Shown here in pieces: positions 29,610 through 42,792 of a stretch of DNA of 64,000 nucleotides (within the stretch, counting starts at the first letter, position 1; every line of letters begins with the position of its first letter). Below the pieces are notes generated by a model. That model made no database searches and had not been told where the DNA came from. It saw nothing but the letters and a program-made list of their open reading frames with translations. Origin of the DNA: Mycobacterium sp. 852014-50255_SCH5639931 (GTDB lineage Bacteria; Actinomycetota; Actinomycetes; Mycobacteriales; Mycobacteriaceae); assembly GCF_001665605.1 (NCBI RefSeq), contig NZ_LZSV01000034.1:186001-250000 (forward strand). The letters run 5' to 3'. The translations under genes and the position numbers were made by a program.

Positions 29610-30646
29610 ACAACACCCTGGGCGTGTTCCTGGCGATGCTGCTGATCGGCGTCAACGCCTTCTTCGTCGGGGCGGAATTCTCGTTGATCTCGGCGCGGCG
29701 CGACCGCCTCGAAGCGCTGGCCGAACAGGGCAAGGCCCGGGCGGTCACGGTGATGCGCGCCGGAGAGCAGCTGCCGGCCATGCTGGCCGGGGCGCAGCTC
29801 GGAGTCACGGCCGCCTCGCTGCTGCTCGGGCGGATCGGCGAGTCGGCGGTCGCCGACCTGCTGCGCACGGCGCTGGGCCTGACCACCATTCACCCAACGC
29901 TGCTGCACACGCTGTCGTTCGCGATCGCGTTGGCGATCGTGGTGACGCTGCATGTGCTGCTGGGCGAGATGGTGCCCAAGAACATCGCGTTGGCCGGTCC
30001 CGAGCGCACGGCGATGCTGCTGGTGCCGCCCTACCTGGTCTATGTGCGAGCCGCGCGGCCGTTCATCGTGTTCTACAACAAGTGCGCCAGCGTGGTGGTG
30101 CGCGCACTGGGCGTGGAACCCAAGGAAGAGCTCGAAATCACCGTCTCCCCCATCGAATTGAGCGAGATGATCGCCGAATCGCGATCCGAAGGGCTGCTGG
30201 ACCGCGAGGAGCACACCAGGCTGACCCGGGCGCTGCAAATCGGCACCCGCGTCGTTGGCGACGTGGCGGTCCCGCTGGCCGATGTCCACGCGGTGCGAGT
30301 GGCCGCGGCGGGCACCGGCCCGACGGTCGGCGCCGTCGAAGAGGCCCTGGCCCAGACCGGCTACTCGCGGTTCCCGGTGGCCAACGTCAACGGCGAATTC
30401 ATCGGCTACCTGCACATCAAGGACATGCTCACGCTCGGTGACGACCCACGGACGGTGATTGACCTGGCGATGGTGCGGCCGCTGCCGCGGCTGCCCAAGT
30501 CGCTGCCGCTGGCCGACGCTTTGTCGCGGATGCGCCGCAGCAACAGCCATCTCGCGCTGGTGACCGGCGCGAGCGGCGACGTGGTCGCGATGGTGGCCAT
30601 GGAAGACCTGGTTGAAGACCTCGTCGGCACAATGCGCGACGTATAG
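29606..30646 (+). CDS. CNNM/CBS-domain transporter, second of pair
   Basis: 346 residues, paralogous to its upstream partner: CNNM domain with [35 protein letters not shown] and [15 protein letters not shown], then CBS repeats ending [18 protein letters not shown]. It lacks the C-terminal CorC/HlyC-associated domain that its partner has, so the two may form a heterodimer with only one such domain. It is Rv1841c by order. The start ATG 29606 lies in the ATGA overlap with the upstream stop. Confidence 0.88.
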   Translation: MNNTLGVFLAMLLIGVNAFFVGAEFSLISARRDRLEALAEQGKARAVTVMRAGEQLPAMLAGAQLGVTAASLLLGRIGESAVADLLRTALGLTTIHPTLLHTLSFAIALAIVVTLHVLLGEMVPKNIALAGPERTAMLLVPPYLVYVRAARPFIVFYNKCASVVVRALGVEPKEELEITVSPIELSEMIAESRSEGLLDREEHTRLTRALQIGTRVVGDVAVPLADVHAVRVAAAGTGPTVGAVEEALAQTGYSRFPVANVNGEFIGYLHIKDMLTLGDDPRTVIDLAMVRPLPRLPKSLPLADALSRMRRSNSHLALVTGASGDVVAMVAMEDLVEDLVGTMRDV

Positions 30647-30926
30647 GGGTACTGGTCGCGGAGTGGGGCCGTAGCGAGCCCGTATGATTTTCAACGGCTA
30701 CCAGTCAAGAAAGTGCTGGCGGGCGCAGGATGCCAGGCGCAGAGATGCGTTGCTGGAATTCGACCCCCGGGCTCGCCGCAGCGGCATGGTTAGAGCTGTC
30801 AGCGCGGCCTGACCTGGTGTGGCAGGTTTGGGCGGATACGCTCACCAGGCTGCTGCTCGGTACGCTGAAGACATTGCCACTCCGAGCCAATGGCGGCTTG
30901 GTGAGGCTTCATTATGGAGGAGAAAC
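30647..30926. promoter_or_regulatory. Upstream region of glcB
   Basis: 280 bases without a supported gene. M. tuberculosis carries PE_PGRS34 and a VapBC pair in this interval, and nothing of them remains. Two copies of TACGCT, each a fair -10 element, occur at 30837-30842 and 30861-30866 on the plus strand. GGAGGAG lies just before the glcB ATG. Confidence 0.4.
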
Positions 30927-33122
30927 ATGACTGATCGCGTGTCGGCGGGGAACCTGCGCGTCGCCCGAGTGCTCTACGACTTCGTGAACAACGAGGCCCT
31001 GCCCGGCACCGACATCGACCCGGACAGCTTCTGGGCCGGAGTCGACAAAGTCGTCACCGACCTCTCGCCGAAGAACCGGGATCTGTTGAACCGCCGCGAT
31101 GAGCTGCAGGCACAGATCGACAAGTGGCACCGCCAACGCGTGATCGAGCGGTTCGACGTCGAGGCGTACCGCCAGTTCATTACCGAAATCGGTTACCTGC
31201 TGCCCGAACCCGAGGATTTCACGATCACGACGTCCGGCGTCGACGACGAGATCACCACGACCGCGGGACCGCAGCTGGTGGTGCCGGTGCTCAACGCCCG
31301 GTTCGCGCTCAACGCCGCGAACGCGCGCTGGGGCTCGCTCTACGACGCCCTGTACGGCACCGACGTCATCCCCGAGAGCGACGGTGCCGAAAAGGGCACC
31401 AGCTACAACAAGATTCGCGGCGACAAGGTCATCGCCTATGCGCGCAACTTCCTCGACCAGGCGGTGCCGCTGGAATCCGGGTCCTGGGCCGACGCGACGG
31501 GACTGTCCGTCGAGGACGGCCAGCTGAAGGTCGCGACCGCCGACGGATCCGTCGGCCTGGCCAGCCCGGAGAAGTTCGCCGGCTACACCGGCGAGCTCGG
31601 CTCCCCCAACTGGTCGGTGCTCCTGGTGAACCACGGCCTGCACATCGAAATCCTCGTGGACCCCGAGTCGCCGATCGGCAAGACCGACCGCGCCGGCATC
31701 AAGGACGTGGTCCTGGAATCGGCCGTCACCACGATCATGGACTTCGAGGACTCGGTGGCCGCCGTCGATGCCGACGACAAGGTGCTCGGTTACCGCAACT
31801 GGCTGGGGCTGAACAAGGGCGACCTGTCCGAGGAGGTCGCCAAGGGCGGCAAGACCTTCACCCGTGTGCTGAACCAGGACCGCACCTACACCACGCCCGA
31901 CGGCGAGGGCGAGCTGACGCTGCCGGGCCGCAGCCTGTTGTTCGTCCGCAACGTCGGCCACCTGATGACCAACGACGCCATCGTCGACGCCGACGGCAAC
32001 GAGGTGTTCGAGGGCATCATGGACGCGCTGTTCACCGGCCTGACCGCGATCCACGGGCTCAAGACCGGTGACGCGAACGGCCCGCTGGCCAACAGCCGCA
32101 CCGGGTCCATCTACATCGTCAAGCCCAAGATGCACGGACCCGACGAGGTCGCGTTCACCTGCGAGCTGTTCAGCCGCGTCGAGGACGTCCTGGGCCTGCC
32201 GCAGGCCACCCTCAAGGTCGGCATCATGGACGAGGAGCGGCGCACCACCGTCAACCTCAAGGCGTGCATCAAGGCCGCGGCCGACCGGGTGGTGTTCATC
32301 AACACCGGCTTCCTGGACCGCACCGGCGACGAGATCCACACGTCGATGGAGGCCGGTCCGATGATCCGCAAGGGTGCGATGAAGAACACCACGTGGATCA
32401 AGGCCTACGAGGACGCCAACGTCGACATCGGCCTGGCCGCCGGCTTCAAGGGCAAGGCGCAGATCGGCAAGGGCATGTGGGCGATGACCGAACTGATGGC
32501 CGACATGGTCGAGCAGAAGATCGGCCAACCCAAGGCGGGCGCGACCACCGCGTGGGTGCCCTCGCCGACGGCCGCCACACTGCACGCGATGCACTACCAC
32601 TACGTCGATGTGGGTGCCGTGCAGGAGGAGCTGGCGGGCCACAAGCGCACCAAAATCGACGAGTTGTTGACCATCCCGCTGGCCAAAGAACTGGCCTGGG
32701 CCCCCGAGGAGATCCGCGAGGAGGTCGACAACAACTGCCAGTCCATCCTCGGCTACGTGGTGCGCTGGGTCGCCCAGGGTGTCGGCTGCTCGAAGGTGCC
32801 CGACATTCACGACGTGGCGCTCATGGAAGACCGTGCCACGCTGCGGATTTCGAGCCAGCTGCTGGCGAACTGGCTGCGTCACGGGGTGATCACCGAGGAG
32901 GACGTGCGGGCCAGCCTGGAGCGGATGGCGCCGCTGGTGGACGCGCAGAACGCCAAGGACGCGGCGTACCTGCCGATGGCGCCCAACTTCGATGACAGCA
33001 TTGCGTTCCTGGCCGCCCAGGACCTGATCCTGACCGGGACGCAGCAGCCCAACGGCTACACCGAGCCGATCCTGCATCGCCGCCGGCGCGAAGTTAAGGC
33101 CCGCGCGGCGCAATCAAATTGA
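30927..33122 (+). CDS. glcB: Malate synthase G
   Basis: 731 residues, the length of the monomeric G isoform. [70 protein letters not shown] and [15 protein letters not shown] are conserved around the active site, where magnesium, glyoxylate and acetyl-CoA meet. It condenses glyoxylate with acetyl-CoA to malate, the second step of the glyoxylate shunt. GGAGGAGAAAC before ATG 30927 is a strong ribosome site; the in-frame extension to 30819 has none. It is Rv1837c by order. Confidence 0.96.
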   Translation: MTDRVSAGNLRVARVLYDFVNNEALPGTDIDPDSFWAGVDKVVTDLSPKNRDLLNRRDELQAQIDKWHRQRVIERFDVEAYRQFITEIGYLLPEPEDFTITTSGVDDEITTTAGPQLVVPVLNARFALNAANARWGSLYDALYGTDVIPESDGAEKGTSYNKIRGDKVIAYARNFLDQAVPLESGSWADATGLSVEDGQLKVATADGSVGLASPEKFAGYTGELGSPNWSVLLVNHGLHIEILVDPESPIGKTDRAGIKDVVLESAVTTIMDFEDSVAAVDADDKVLGYRNWLGLNKGDLSEEVAKGGKTFTRVLNQDRTYTTPDGEGELTLPGRSLLFVRNVGHLMTNDAIVDADGNEVFEGIMDALFTGLTAIHGLKTGDANGPLANSRTGSIYIVKPKMHGPDEVAFTCELFSRVEDVLGLPQATLKVGIMDEERRTTVNLKACIKAAADRVVFINTGFLDRTGDEIHTSMEAGPMIRKGAMKNTTWIKAYEDANVDIGLAAGFKGKAQIGKGMWAMTELMADMVEQKIGQPKAGATTAWVPSPTAATLHAMHYHYVDVGAVQEELAGHKRTKIDELLTIPLAKELAWAPEEIREEVDNNCQSILGYVVRWVAQGVGCSKVPDIHDVALMEDRATLRISSQLLANWLRHGVITEEDVRASLERMAPLVDAQNAKDAAYLPMAPNFDDSIAFLAAQDLILTGTQQPNGYTEPILHRRRREVKARAAQSN

Positions 33123-33230
33123 GCTCGTGCCTTAATCGGGCTCACGGAGCATCGGTGCCGTTGACGACTAAGATCAGCGGCGGGTTCACAACAAGTCGGA
33201 TGGATCGACGGAAAGGCGACGGACACCGCT

Positions 33231-35258
33231 ATGGGTAGGCACAGTTTGCCCGACCCTGGGGACTCCGTCGACGAGCCATACGAAAGCGGCGACACCGACG
33301 ACCGTCACCGGGACGCCGTCAGCGAGGACTACGCCGACGAGGGTGACTATCCGGTCGAGGACGACTTCGACGCCGAGGAAGACCCCTACGCCGCCGAGGA
33401 AGCGTTCGAGGCCGGCACCGCCGACGACTACCCGGAGTTCCCGCCGCGGCAGCCCGGGCCGCCGAGCGCGGAGCCACCGGCCTCGTCGCCGTCGCTGTTC
33501 GGCCGCGGCCACCGCGGCCTCGGCGATTGGCGGGGCGGCCATCGCAGCGAGGGCGGCCGCCGCGGAGTCAGCATCGGCGTCATCGTGGCCCTCGTCGCCG
33601 TCGTCGTGGTGGTGGGCAGCGTGATCCTGTGGAGCTTCTTCGGTGACGCGTTATCCAACCGCTCGCACAAGGCCGCCGGGCGCTGCGTGGGCGGTAAGGA
33701 GACGGTCGCCGTCGTCGCCGACCCGTCGATCGCCGACTCGGTGCAGCAGTTCGCGGAGACCTACAACTCCTCGGCCGGCCCCATCGGCGACCACTGCGTG
33801 GAGGTCAGCGTCAAACCGGCCGGCTCCGACGCGGTGCTGAACGGCTTCATCGGCAAGTGGCCCGCCGAGCTGGGCGGGCAGCCGGCGTTATGGATTCCGG
33901 GCAGCTCGGTCTCCGCCGCGCGGCTGGCCGGGGCCACGGCGCAGAAGACGATCACCGACAGCCGCTCGCTGGTGACGTCGCCCGTGGTGCTCGCCGTCCG
34001 GCCGGAACTGCAGCAAGCCCTGGCCAGCCAGAACTGGGGGGCGCTGCCCGGGCTGCAGACCAACCCGAACGGCTTGGCCGGCGTGAACCTGCCGGCCTGG
34101 GGGTCGCTGCGGCTGGCCCTGCCGATGAATGGCAACGGCGACGCGGCGTTCTTGGCCGGAGAAGCGGTGGCGGCCGCGTCGACACCTCCCGGCGCGCCGG
34201 CGACCCAGGGCACCGGAGCGGTGCGCGCCTTGCTGAGCGCGCAACCCAAACTGGCAGACAACTCGCTGACGGAGGCAATGAACGCGCTGCTCAAGCCCGG
34301 TGACGCGGCGACCGCGCCGGTGCATGCGGTGATCACCACCGAGCAGCAGCTGTTCCAGCGTGGCCAATCGTTGCCAAACGCGAAGGGCACGTTGGCTTCC
34401 TGGCTACCGTCCGGGCCGGTGCCGGTCGCCGACTACCCCACAGTTCTGCTCAGCGGCTCGTGGCTGACGCGGGACCAGACCTCGGCGGCCAGCGAGTTCG
34501 CCCGCTTCATGCACAAGCCCGACCAACTCGCCAAGCTGGCCAAGGCCGGCTTCCGGGTCAACGGAGTCAACCCGCCGAGCAGCCCGGTCACCACGTTCCC
34601 GGCGCTGCCGGCGACGGTGTCGGTGGGTGACGACGCGATGCGCGCGACGCTGGCCGAGGCGATGGCCAGCCCGTCGAGCGGGCTGGCCGCGACCATCATG
34701 CTCGACCAGTCGATGCCCGGCCAGGAGGGCGGGAAGTCCCGCCTGGCGAACGTCATCGCCGCACTGCAGGACAAGATCAGGGCGCTGCCACCCACCTCAG
34801 TGGTGGGGCTGTGGACGTTCGACGGCCACGAGGGACGGTCGGAGGTGCCCGGCGGGCCGCTGGGCGACCCGGTGAACGGCCAGCCGCGTTCGGCGGCGCT
34901 GACCGCAGCGTTGGACAAGCAGTACTCGTCGCCCGGCGGCGCCGTGTCGTTCACCACGCTGCGCATGATCTACCAAGAGCTGCAGGCCAATTACCACCCG
35001 GGCCAGACCAACTCGATATTGGTCATTACGGCGGGTCCCCACACCGACCAGAGCCTGGACGGTCCCGGATTGCAGGATTTCATCCGCAAGAGCGCGGACC
35101 CGGCCAAGCCCATCGCGGTCAACGTCATCGACTTCGGCGGCGACCCGGACCGCGCGACGTGGGAAGCGGTCGCCCAGCTCAGCGGTGGTGGCTACCAGAA
35201 CCTCGCCACATCGGCGTCCCCGGACCTCGCCGCGGCCATGAACGCCTTCTTGAGCTGA
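33231..35258 (+). CDS. Membrane protein with C-terminal VWFA-like domain
   Basis: 675 residues. An acidic, disordered N-terminus (1-100) is followed by one membrane helix (about 113-137, VSIGVIVALVAVVVVVGSV) and a large outer part, with a solute-binding-like region (about 155-450) and a VWFA-like domain at the end. The metal motif begins IMLDQSMPG, so the second serine of DxSxS is not conserved and metal binding is doubtful. It is Rv1836c by order; the function is not established. ATG 33231 lies 57 bases after a TAAGAT -10 at 33169-33174. Confidence 0.82.
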   Translation: MGRHSLPDPGDSVDEPYESGDTDDRHRDAVSEDYADEGDYPVEDDFDAEEDPYAAEEAFEAGTADDYPEFPPRQPGPPSAEPPASSPSLFGRGHRGLGDWRGGHRSEGGRRGVSIGVIVALVAVVVVVGSVILWSFFGDALSNRSHKAAGRCVGGKETVAVVADPSIADSVQQFAETYNSSAGPIGDHCVEVSVKPAGSDAVLNGFIGKWPAELGGQPALWIPGSSVSAARLAGATAQKTITDSRSLVTSPVVLAVRPELQQALASQNWGALPGLQTNPNGLAGVNLPAWGSLRLALPMNGNGDAAFLAGEAVAAASTPPGAPATQGTGAVRALLSAQPKLADNSLTEAMNALLKPGDAATAPVHAVITTEQQLFQRGQSLPNAKGTLASWLPSGPVPVADYPTVLLSGSWLTRDQTSAASEFARFMHKPDQLAKLAKAGFRVNGVNPPSSPVTTFPALPATVSVGDDAMRATLAEAMASPSSGLAATIMLDQSMPGQEGGKSRLANVIAALQDKIRALPPTSVVGLWTFDGHEGRSEVPGGPLGDPVNGQPRSAALTAALDKQYSSPGGAVSFTTLRMIYQELQANYHPGQTNSILVITAGPHTDQSLDGPGLQDFIRKSADPAKPIAVNVIDFGGDPDRATWEAVAQLSGGGYQNLATSASPDLAAAMNAFLS

Positions 35259-35357
35259 CGCGCTGGCCTTCGGCCGGTACTAGTAGGCGACCGCCCGCAC
35301 CGGCTCGGTGTTGTCACACTCCGGGCCTAGCATCATGAGCGCTACCGAAGGAGCGCC

Positions 35358-36230
35358 ATGAGCATCGACTTCACGCCGGACCCCCAGCTCTATCCGTTCC
35401 AGTCGCGCTGGTTCGACAGCTCGCAGGGGCGCATGCACTACATCGACGAAGGCCCCGCCGGTTTCGAAGGCCCGCCGATCCTGCTGTGCCACGGCAACCC
35501 GACCTGGAGCTTCCTCTATCGCAACATCGTCATCGCGCTACGCGACAGATTCCGCTGCATCGCACCGGATTACCTCGGGTTCGGGCTATCGGACCGGCCC
35601 GCGGCGTTCGGATACACCATCGAGGAGCACGCCCGGGTGGTCGGCGAGTTCGTCGACTACCTCGGCCTCGAGAACTTCCTGACGATGGGCCAGGACTGGG
35701 GTGGGCCCATCAGCATGGCGGTCGCGGTGGAGCGCGCCGAGCGGGTGCGCGGCGTCATCCTGGGCAACACATTGTTCTGGCCGACCGACGAATTCACGAC
35801 CAAGATGTTCAGCCGGGTGATGTCCAGTCCGCCGCTGCAATACGCGATCCTGCGCCGCAATTTCTTCGTCGAGCGTCTCATCCCCGCCGGGACCGAGCAC
35901 CGCCCGAGCGACACGGTGATGCAGCACTACCGGGCGGTGCAACCCGGCCCCGAGGCCCGCAAAGGCGTCGCCGAGATGCCCAAGCAGATCCTGGCCGCCG
36001 GCCCCCTGCTGACGCGGCTCGCCCGGGAAGTGCCGGCCAAGCTGGGCGCCAAACCCGCCTTATTCGTTTGGGGCATGAAGGACTTCGCGTTCCGGCCCGG
36101 CCCCACCCTCCCGCGCATGCGCGCGGCCTTTCCCGACCACGTCCTCGTCGAACTGCCCAATGCCAAGCACTTCATCCAGGAGGATGCACCGGATCAGATC
36201 GCCGAGGCGATCATCGAACGCTTCGGCTGA
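35358..36230 (+). CDS. Haloalkane dehalogenase-like alpha/beta hydrolase
   Basis: 290 residues. The nucleophile elbow GQDWGGP gives Asp113 with the halide-binding Trp114; HGNPTW (45-50) supplies Asn47; and His271 in KHFIQEDAP is the base. This set is diagnostic of haloalkane dehalogenases, which replace halogen with hydroxyl by way of an Asp ester. It is the Rv1833c orthologue by order and sequence recall. The natural substrate is unknown. GAAGGAG precedes ATG 35358. It converges on gcvP with 22 bases between. Confidence 0.9.
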   Translation: MSIDFTPDPQLYPFQSRWFDSSQGRMHYIDEGPAGFEGPPILLCHGNPTWSFLYRNIVIALRDRFRCIAPDYLGFGLSDRPAAFGYTIEEHARVVGEFVDYLGLENFLTMGQDWGGPISMAVAVERAERVRGVILGNTLFWPTDEFTTKMFSRVMSSPPLQYAILRRNFFVERLIPAGTEHRPSDTVMQHYRAVQPGPEARKGVAEMPKQILAAGPLLTRLAREVPAKLGAKPALFVWGMKDFAFRPGPTLPRMRAAFPDHVLVELPNAKHFIQEDAPDQIAEAIIERFG

Positions 36231-36252
36231 CCTGCCCCGCGACTCCGAGCCA

Positions 36253-39087
<2,835 letters not shown>

Positions 39088-39124
39088 TGGCGAAACTCCT
39101 GGTGGCAGAGACGAAGCGTGCAAA

Positions 39125-39149
39125 GGGAGAGGACGAGCGGTCCTCTCCC
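39125..39149 (-). terminator. Intrinsic terminator of the glycine riboswitch
   Basis: In minus-strand RNA, GGGAGAGGAC pairs with GUCCUCUCCC across the loop CGCUC, a perfect ten-base stem, followed by UUUG. It lies between the second aptamer and the gcvP ribosome site, so it is the likely expression platform. Confidence 0.8.
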
Positions 39150-39360
39150 TCTGTCTTCACCCGTGCGCCGGGCGCCTGAGAGATTCGGCGCCCGCTGATG
39201 TCTGAGCGCCTTTCCCCATCGGCGGGTGCCGACCGCGAGGGGTCAGCACCGCTTTCCAGAGGCATCGTTAACTCGGGCGGTCCGGGTGCCTGAGAGGTTA
39301 GCGGAGAGGTGTTGCTCCTTCGGCGTCCGTGGCTGGCCGTCACGGAACTCTCCCGCACGA
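39145..39360 (-). promoter_or_regulatory. Tandem glycine riboswitch of gcvP
   Basis: Two glycine aptamers lie in series on the minus strand. The first (about 39360-39245) has CGGGAGAG, CGCCGAAGGAGCAAC and CTCTCAGGCA. The second (about 39244-39150) has CGCCGATGGGGAAAG and AATCTCTCAGGCG. These are the gcvT-element core motifs. Glycine binding should prevent the downstream terminator from forming and switch gcvP on. Confidence 0.9.
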
Positions 39361-39401
39361 GTGCGATGCGGAGCCCAGTTTACCCGGTAGAGCGAGTGCG
39401 C

Positions 39402-40007
39402 TTAACCGATCTTGCGGTCGCGCGTCTTGCGCCGGGACGCCAGCTCGTCTTCCGGGGCGGCGATCGACTCGCCCCCGTCGGCCCGCTCACCGGGGAAGTC
39501 GGCGATCACGCCGGTCAGCTCGCGCATTGCGCCCGACACGGCGATGCCGAACACGCCCTGCCCGCCCTGCAGCAGGTCGACAACCTCTTCGGCCGAGGTG
39601 CATTCGTAAACCGTGGTGCCGTCGGAGAACAACGTGATGTTGGCCAGATCTTGCACGCCGCGCTGACGCAGATGATCGACGGCGACCCGGATGTTGTGCA
39701 GCGAGATCCCGGTGTCGAGCAGCCGCTTGACGATCTTGAGAACCAGGATGTCCTTGAACGAGTAGAGCCGCTGGCTGCCCGAACCCGCCGCGCTGCGGAT
39801 CGACGGCACCACCAATGACGTGCGCGCCCAGTAGTCCAGCTGGCGGTAGGTGATTCCGGCGATCTGGCAGGCGCTCGGGCCGCGGTACCCGACCAGCTCG
39901 TCCGGCACGGAGTCGTCAGGGAACAGTCCGGGCTGCACGGGCGCTTCCGGTGCGGCGGTCGGGTGGTCAGCTAAGTCCAGCTGTTCTTGGCGTGGCTGCT
40001 CGCTCAC
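39402..40007 (-). CDS. MerR-type regulator (Rv1830-like)
   Basis: 201 residues. The DNA-binding part is GPSACQIAGITYRQLDYWAR, followed by the wing GSGSQRLYSFKDILVLKIVKRL and the helix TGISLHNIRVAVDHLRQRG. There is no C-terminal cysteine pattern of metal-sensing MerR proteins, so the signal is unknown. The charged tail SRRKTRDRKIG is conserved as I recall for Rv1830. GTG 40007 has AGAGGAA nearby; the longer in-frame start at 40070 overlaps a palindrome and is less likely. The gene precedes gcvP on the same strand. Confidence 0.84.
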   Translation of the reverse strand: MSEQPRQEQLDLADHPTAAPEAPVQPGLFPDDSVPDELVGYRGPSACQIAGITYRQLDYWARTSLVVPSIRSAAGSGSQRLYSFKDILVLKIVKRLLDTGISLHNIRVAVDHLRQRGVQDLANITLFSDGTTVYECTSAEEVVDLLQGGQGVFGIAVSGAMRELTGVIADFPGERADGGESIAAPEDELASRRKTRDRKIG

Positions 40008-40052
40008 GGTGCTTCCTCTCGCCGATCGAGCTTTCGTTTCCAGCTGCGTCAC

Positions 40053-40069
40053 TGGCTGCGTCGCAGCCA
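40053..40069. promoter_or_regulatory. Perfect palindrome upstream of the MerR gene
   Basis: TGGCTGCG-T-CGCAGCCA is an exact dyad with eight-base arms, 46 bases before the preferred start of the MerR gene. A neighbouring half-copy (GCTGCGTC at 40043-40050) repeats the arm. This suits an autoregulatory operator. Confidence 0.5.
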
Positions 40070-40289
40070 CGTTTGCTCAGGCCCGAGTGCTAGAGAGCTT
40101 ACGCTGTTCGATAGCTACCGCGCCCTTAAGTCGTGATCAAAGTATGGCTGCCGCCGGGCTAAGTGAGGGCGCTATCCGCCAGGCGTGTCGACATCCCGTG
40201 TTAGTTGAGATCCACCCGTGATGTCGGTGTCCAGGGTAGTACCCGGCCGACGCGCCGCGCCAAGCCGCTCGGACGGTCCCTAAGCCCGT

Positions 40290-40784
40290 CTAAGTGGCCT
40301 TGAAATCGTCCGGAGACACGCTGTCGAGAAACTCCTTGAACTTCTCCACCTCGTCCTCGCGGACGGCGGTGCCCCCCTCTTCGTCGGTCTCGTCGGGGAT
40401 GAGCAGGCCGGCCTGGGCCAGTACGGCCTCCTCGACGTAGATCGGAACACCGACGCGCAGCGCTATCGCCACCGAATCCGATGGCCGGGCCGAAACGGTG
40501 ATGTTGCGGTCGAAGACCAGATCGGCGTAAAAGGTGCCCTCTTGCAGATCGACGATCCGCACCTCTTTCAGCGAATGACCAAGCGCGGCAATGACATCCC
40601 TGATCAGATCGTGGGTCAGGGGGCGGGGAGGCTCGACGCCTTGCTGCTCGAGGGCGATGGCGGCAGCCTCCGATTGACCGATCCAGATCGGCAGGTATCG
40701 GTCGCCGTCGGTCTCGCGCAGTAACAGGACCGGCTGGTTCTGCGGCTGCTCAACGCGAATGCCGACAACACGAACTTCACCCAT
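40290..40784 (-). CDS. DUF151 bifunctional-nuclease family protein
   Basis: 164 residues with the DUF151 pattern: MGEVRVVGIRVEQPQNQPVLLL, LPIWIGQSEAAAIALEQQGV, PRPLTHDLIRDVI, and FDRNITVSARPSDSVAIALRVGVPIYVEEAVL. Family members have been reported as DNase/RNase in plants; in Thermotoga only the structure is known. The bacterial role is unclear. ATG 40784 has GGAGGG nine bases upstream and begins the conserved domain; the in-frame extension to 40868 has no homology I recognise. It is Rv1829 by order, in a run of minus-strand genes with two MerR regulators. Confidence 0.86.
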   Translation of the reverse strand: MGEVRVVGIRVEQPQNQPVLLLRETDGDRYLPIWIGQSEAAAIALEQQGVEPPRPLTHDLIRDVIAALGHSLKEVRIVDLQEGTFYADLVFDRNITVSARPSDSVAIALRVGVPIYVEEAVLAQAGLLIPDETDEEGGTAVREDEVEKFKEFLDSVSPDDFKAT

Positions 40785-40889
40785 TTGTGTCTGCCCTCCG
40801 CATATGCCGCCGTGTCGGTTCTTGACGCAACGACGACGCCGGATCGTCGCTATGCCGCTGAAAACCAAGCTATCGACGAAGTCTAGTCC

Positions 40890-41651
40890 TCAGCGATGCA
40901 GAACGTCGCGAACGGCAGATTTGATCAACGACGTGTGCAAGGTGATGGCGAGGGCCGCCACCTCACGCGCCAGGTCGTCGGCGCGATCGCGGGCGCCGGC
41001 CTTGTCGGCTTTGACTAGCGGCCCGGCGATTTGGGCGATCAGATCGGATTGCCGGTCGGCTGCCGAGCGGAAAGCACGCAGATGCCGCGGCTCCACACCA
41101 TATTCCGACAACGCTCGCGCGCATTGCAGGATGACCACGGCGTGTTCGTCGAAGAAGCCGCCCGGGCCGGTGGTGATCACGCCCGCCTTGAGGAGCGCCG
41201 TCAACAGGTCGTCGGCCACCCCGGAGCGCTCCAGCAGATCTTCACGACTCAGCCGGATGCTCGACTGCGCCACCGCGGCCGCGTCGGAACCGGTCCCGGA
41301 GCCCGGCTCGGCACCGACCTCCCCGACTCCCGCCACCGACACCAGACGTGGCCCGGCGTAGGGCGAGCCGAAGGGCGGCAGTTCCCCGTCGGGTTGCGCG
41401 TCCAACTGCGACCGGATGACCTTGAGCGGTAAGTAGTGATCGCGCTGCGCGGTCAGGATGAACCTCAACCGGGCGCAGTCGTATGCGGTAAATCTCCGAT
41501 AGCCCGACGCGGCGCGCTGCGGCGTCACCAGTCCTTCGGCCTCCAGAAAGCGAATCTTGGAGATCGTGACATCGGGAAAGTCCGGCCTCAACAGTTCCAG
41601 GACCGCCCCAATCGACATCCCGGCCAGTGCCGGGCTATCGGGTGCGCTCAC
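40890..41651 (-). CDS. MerR-type regulator (Rv1828-like)
   Basis: 253 residues. [31 protein letters not shown] shows the helix-turn-helix, and [22 protein letters not shown] the wing and second helix. The middle is a Gly/Pro-rich linker, and the C-terminal half ([26 protein letters not shown]) is a second helical domain with no effector motif I can name. It corresponds to Rv1828. GTG 41651 overlaps the garA stop by one base (TAGTGAG), showing coupling with garA. Confidence 0.88.
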   Translation of the reverse strand: MSAPDSPALAGMSIGAVLELLRPDFPDVTISKIRFLEAEGLVTPQRAASGYRRFTAYDCARLRFILTAQRDHYLPLKVIRSQLDAQPDGELPPFGSPYAGPRLVSVAGVGEVGAEPGSGTGSDAAAVAQSSIRLSREDLLERSGVADDLLTALLKAGVITTGPGGFFDEHAVVILQCARALSEYGVEPRHLRAFRSAADRQSDLIAQIAGPLVKADKAGARDRADDLAREVAALAITLHTSLIKSAVRDVLHR

Positions 41652-42121
41652 TAGCCTCCGGATCCTCCGTCCTCACCCTGCTTGGGCCCGGTCAAAAACA
41701 CCAAGCGGAACTTGCCGATCTGTACCTCGTCGCCGTTGGCGAGCACCGCCGAGTCGACGGGCTCCCGGTTGACGTACGTGCCATTCAGGCTACCGACATC
41801 GACCACGCTGAATTCGTTGTTTTCCAACCTGAATTCGGCGTGGCGGCGACTGACGGTGACGTCGTCCAGAAAGATGTCGCTGTCGGGGTGCCGACCGGCG
41901 GAGGTGATGGGCTGGTCGAGCAAGAAGCGCGACCCCGCATTAGGCCCCCGTTTGACGACCAGCAGCGCGGAGCCTGCCGGGAGGCCTTCCACCCCGGAGA
42001 CCGCGCTCTCGGTGCCCGCCTGCGCGGGAGCGTCCAGTTCGTTGAGGAAGTCGGCACGAAAGACGGAAGTCGTCTCCACCGTGACTTCGTCTGAGGTCTG
42101 GTCGTTGTCCATATCCGTCAC
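41651..42121 (-). CDS. garA: FHA-domain metabolic regulator GarA
   Basis: 156 residues. An N-terminal [10 protein letters not shown] segment holds Thr17 and Thr18, equivalent to Thr21/Thr22 phosphorylated by PknG and PknB in M. tuberculosis. The FHA domain has [21 protein letters not shown] and [13 protein letters not shown]. Unphosphorylated GarA inhibits 2-oxoglutarate decarboxylase and glutamate dehydrogenase and activates glutamate synthase; phosphorylation releases it. GTG 42121 has GAGGAGC upstream. It sits between gcvH and a MerR gene, as in Rv1827. Confidence 0.95.
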   Translation of the reverse strand: MTDMDNDQTSDEVTVETTSVFRADFLNELDAPAQAGTESAVSGVEGLPAGSALLVVKRGPNAGSRFLLDQPITSAGRHPDSDIFLDDVTVSRRHAEFRLENNEFSVVDVGSLNGTYVNREPVDSAVLANGDEVQIGKFRLVFLTGPKQGEDGGSGG

Positions 42122-42364
42122 GCGCTGCTCCTCACTGGCCGCTGTGGCGTTGTCTGACCGGGCCGCTCGGCCGGCTGCTCACTGGGTTTTCTCGCCCGGT
42201 ACTGCCGATTACTAAGAGTCGTGCGTTCAAGTGTCGATGCGTCGACGGTACCGCGCATAGGTCTGCAATGTGCCCCCACCCGACGATCGGAAGACCGATT
42301 GCCCGCCTTCCCCCCGTCGAGCCGCCGCATCGCCGCGCGGGGCTGGCAGGCACATTAGCAATCG
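42122..42364. promoter_or_regulatory. Spacer between gcvH and garA
   Basis: 243 bases with no supported gene. On the minus strand it holds several possible promoter elements, for example TACCGT (revcomp of 42247-42252), but none is decisive. It likely gives garA its own promoter. Confidence 0.3.
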
Positions 42365-42760
42365 TCATTCGGTCAGTGTTCCGCGGTAGGCCTCGGCGTC
42401 AAGCAACGACGAGATGGCCGACTCCAGCGCCGCGACGTCCGACACCTGCACGTCCAGCAGCCATCCGCCCCCGTAGGGCTCGGAGTTGACCAGCTGCGGG
42501 CTGCCTTCCAGATCGGCGTTGACCGCGGACACCGTGCCCGACACCGGGGCGTACAGATCCGAGACCGATTTCGTCGACTCGACCTCGCCGAACGATTCAC
42601 CCGCGGTCAGTTCGGTGCCCACCTCGGGCAGCTGAACAAAGACGACGTCGCCCAGGGCCGACTGGGCAAAGTCGGTGATACCGACCCGCACGGTGTCCTC
42701 ACCGCTTCGGCGAACCCACTCGTGTTCGGCGGTGTAGTGCAGATCGGGCGGGATATCGCT
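42365..42760 (-). CDS. gcvH: Glycine cleavage system H protein
   Basis: 131 residues, full length. [21 protein letters not shown] holds the lipoylated lysine, and [12 protein letters not shown] and [11 protein letters not shown] are conserved. GcvH shuttles the aminomethyl group from GcvP to the T-protein. Start GTG 42760 ([16 protein letters not shown]) matches the usual N-terminus and has AGGA six bases upstream. An alternative GTG 42796 overlaps the upstream stop as GTGA and would add 12 residues, so the start is not settled. Unlike gcvP it has no riboswitch of its own here. Confidence 0.92.
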   Translation of the reverse strand, partial: SDIPPDLHYTAEHEWVRRSGEDTVRVGITDFAQSALGDVVFVQLPEVGTELTAGESFGEVESTKSVSDLYAPVSGTVSAVNADLEGSPQLVNSEPYGGGWLLDVQVSDVAALESAISSLLDAEAYRGTLTE

Positions 42761-42792
42761 CACAAGTCGTCCTGTTCGGTTGGGAGAATTGC

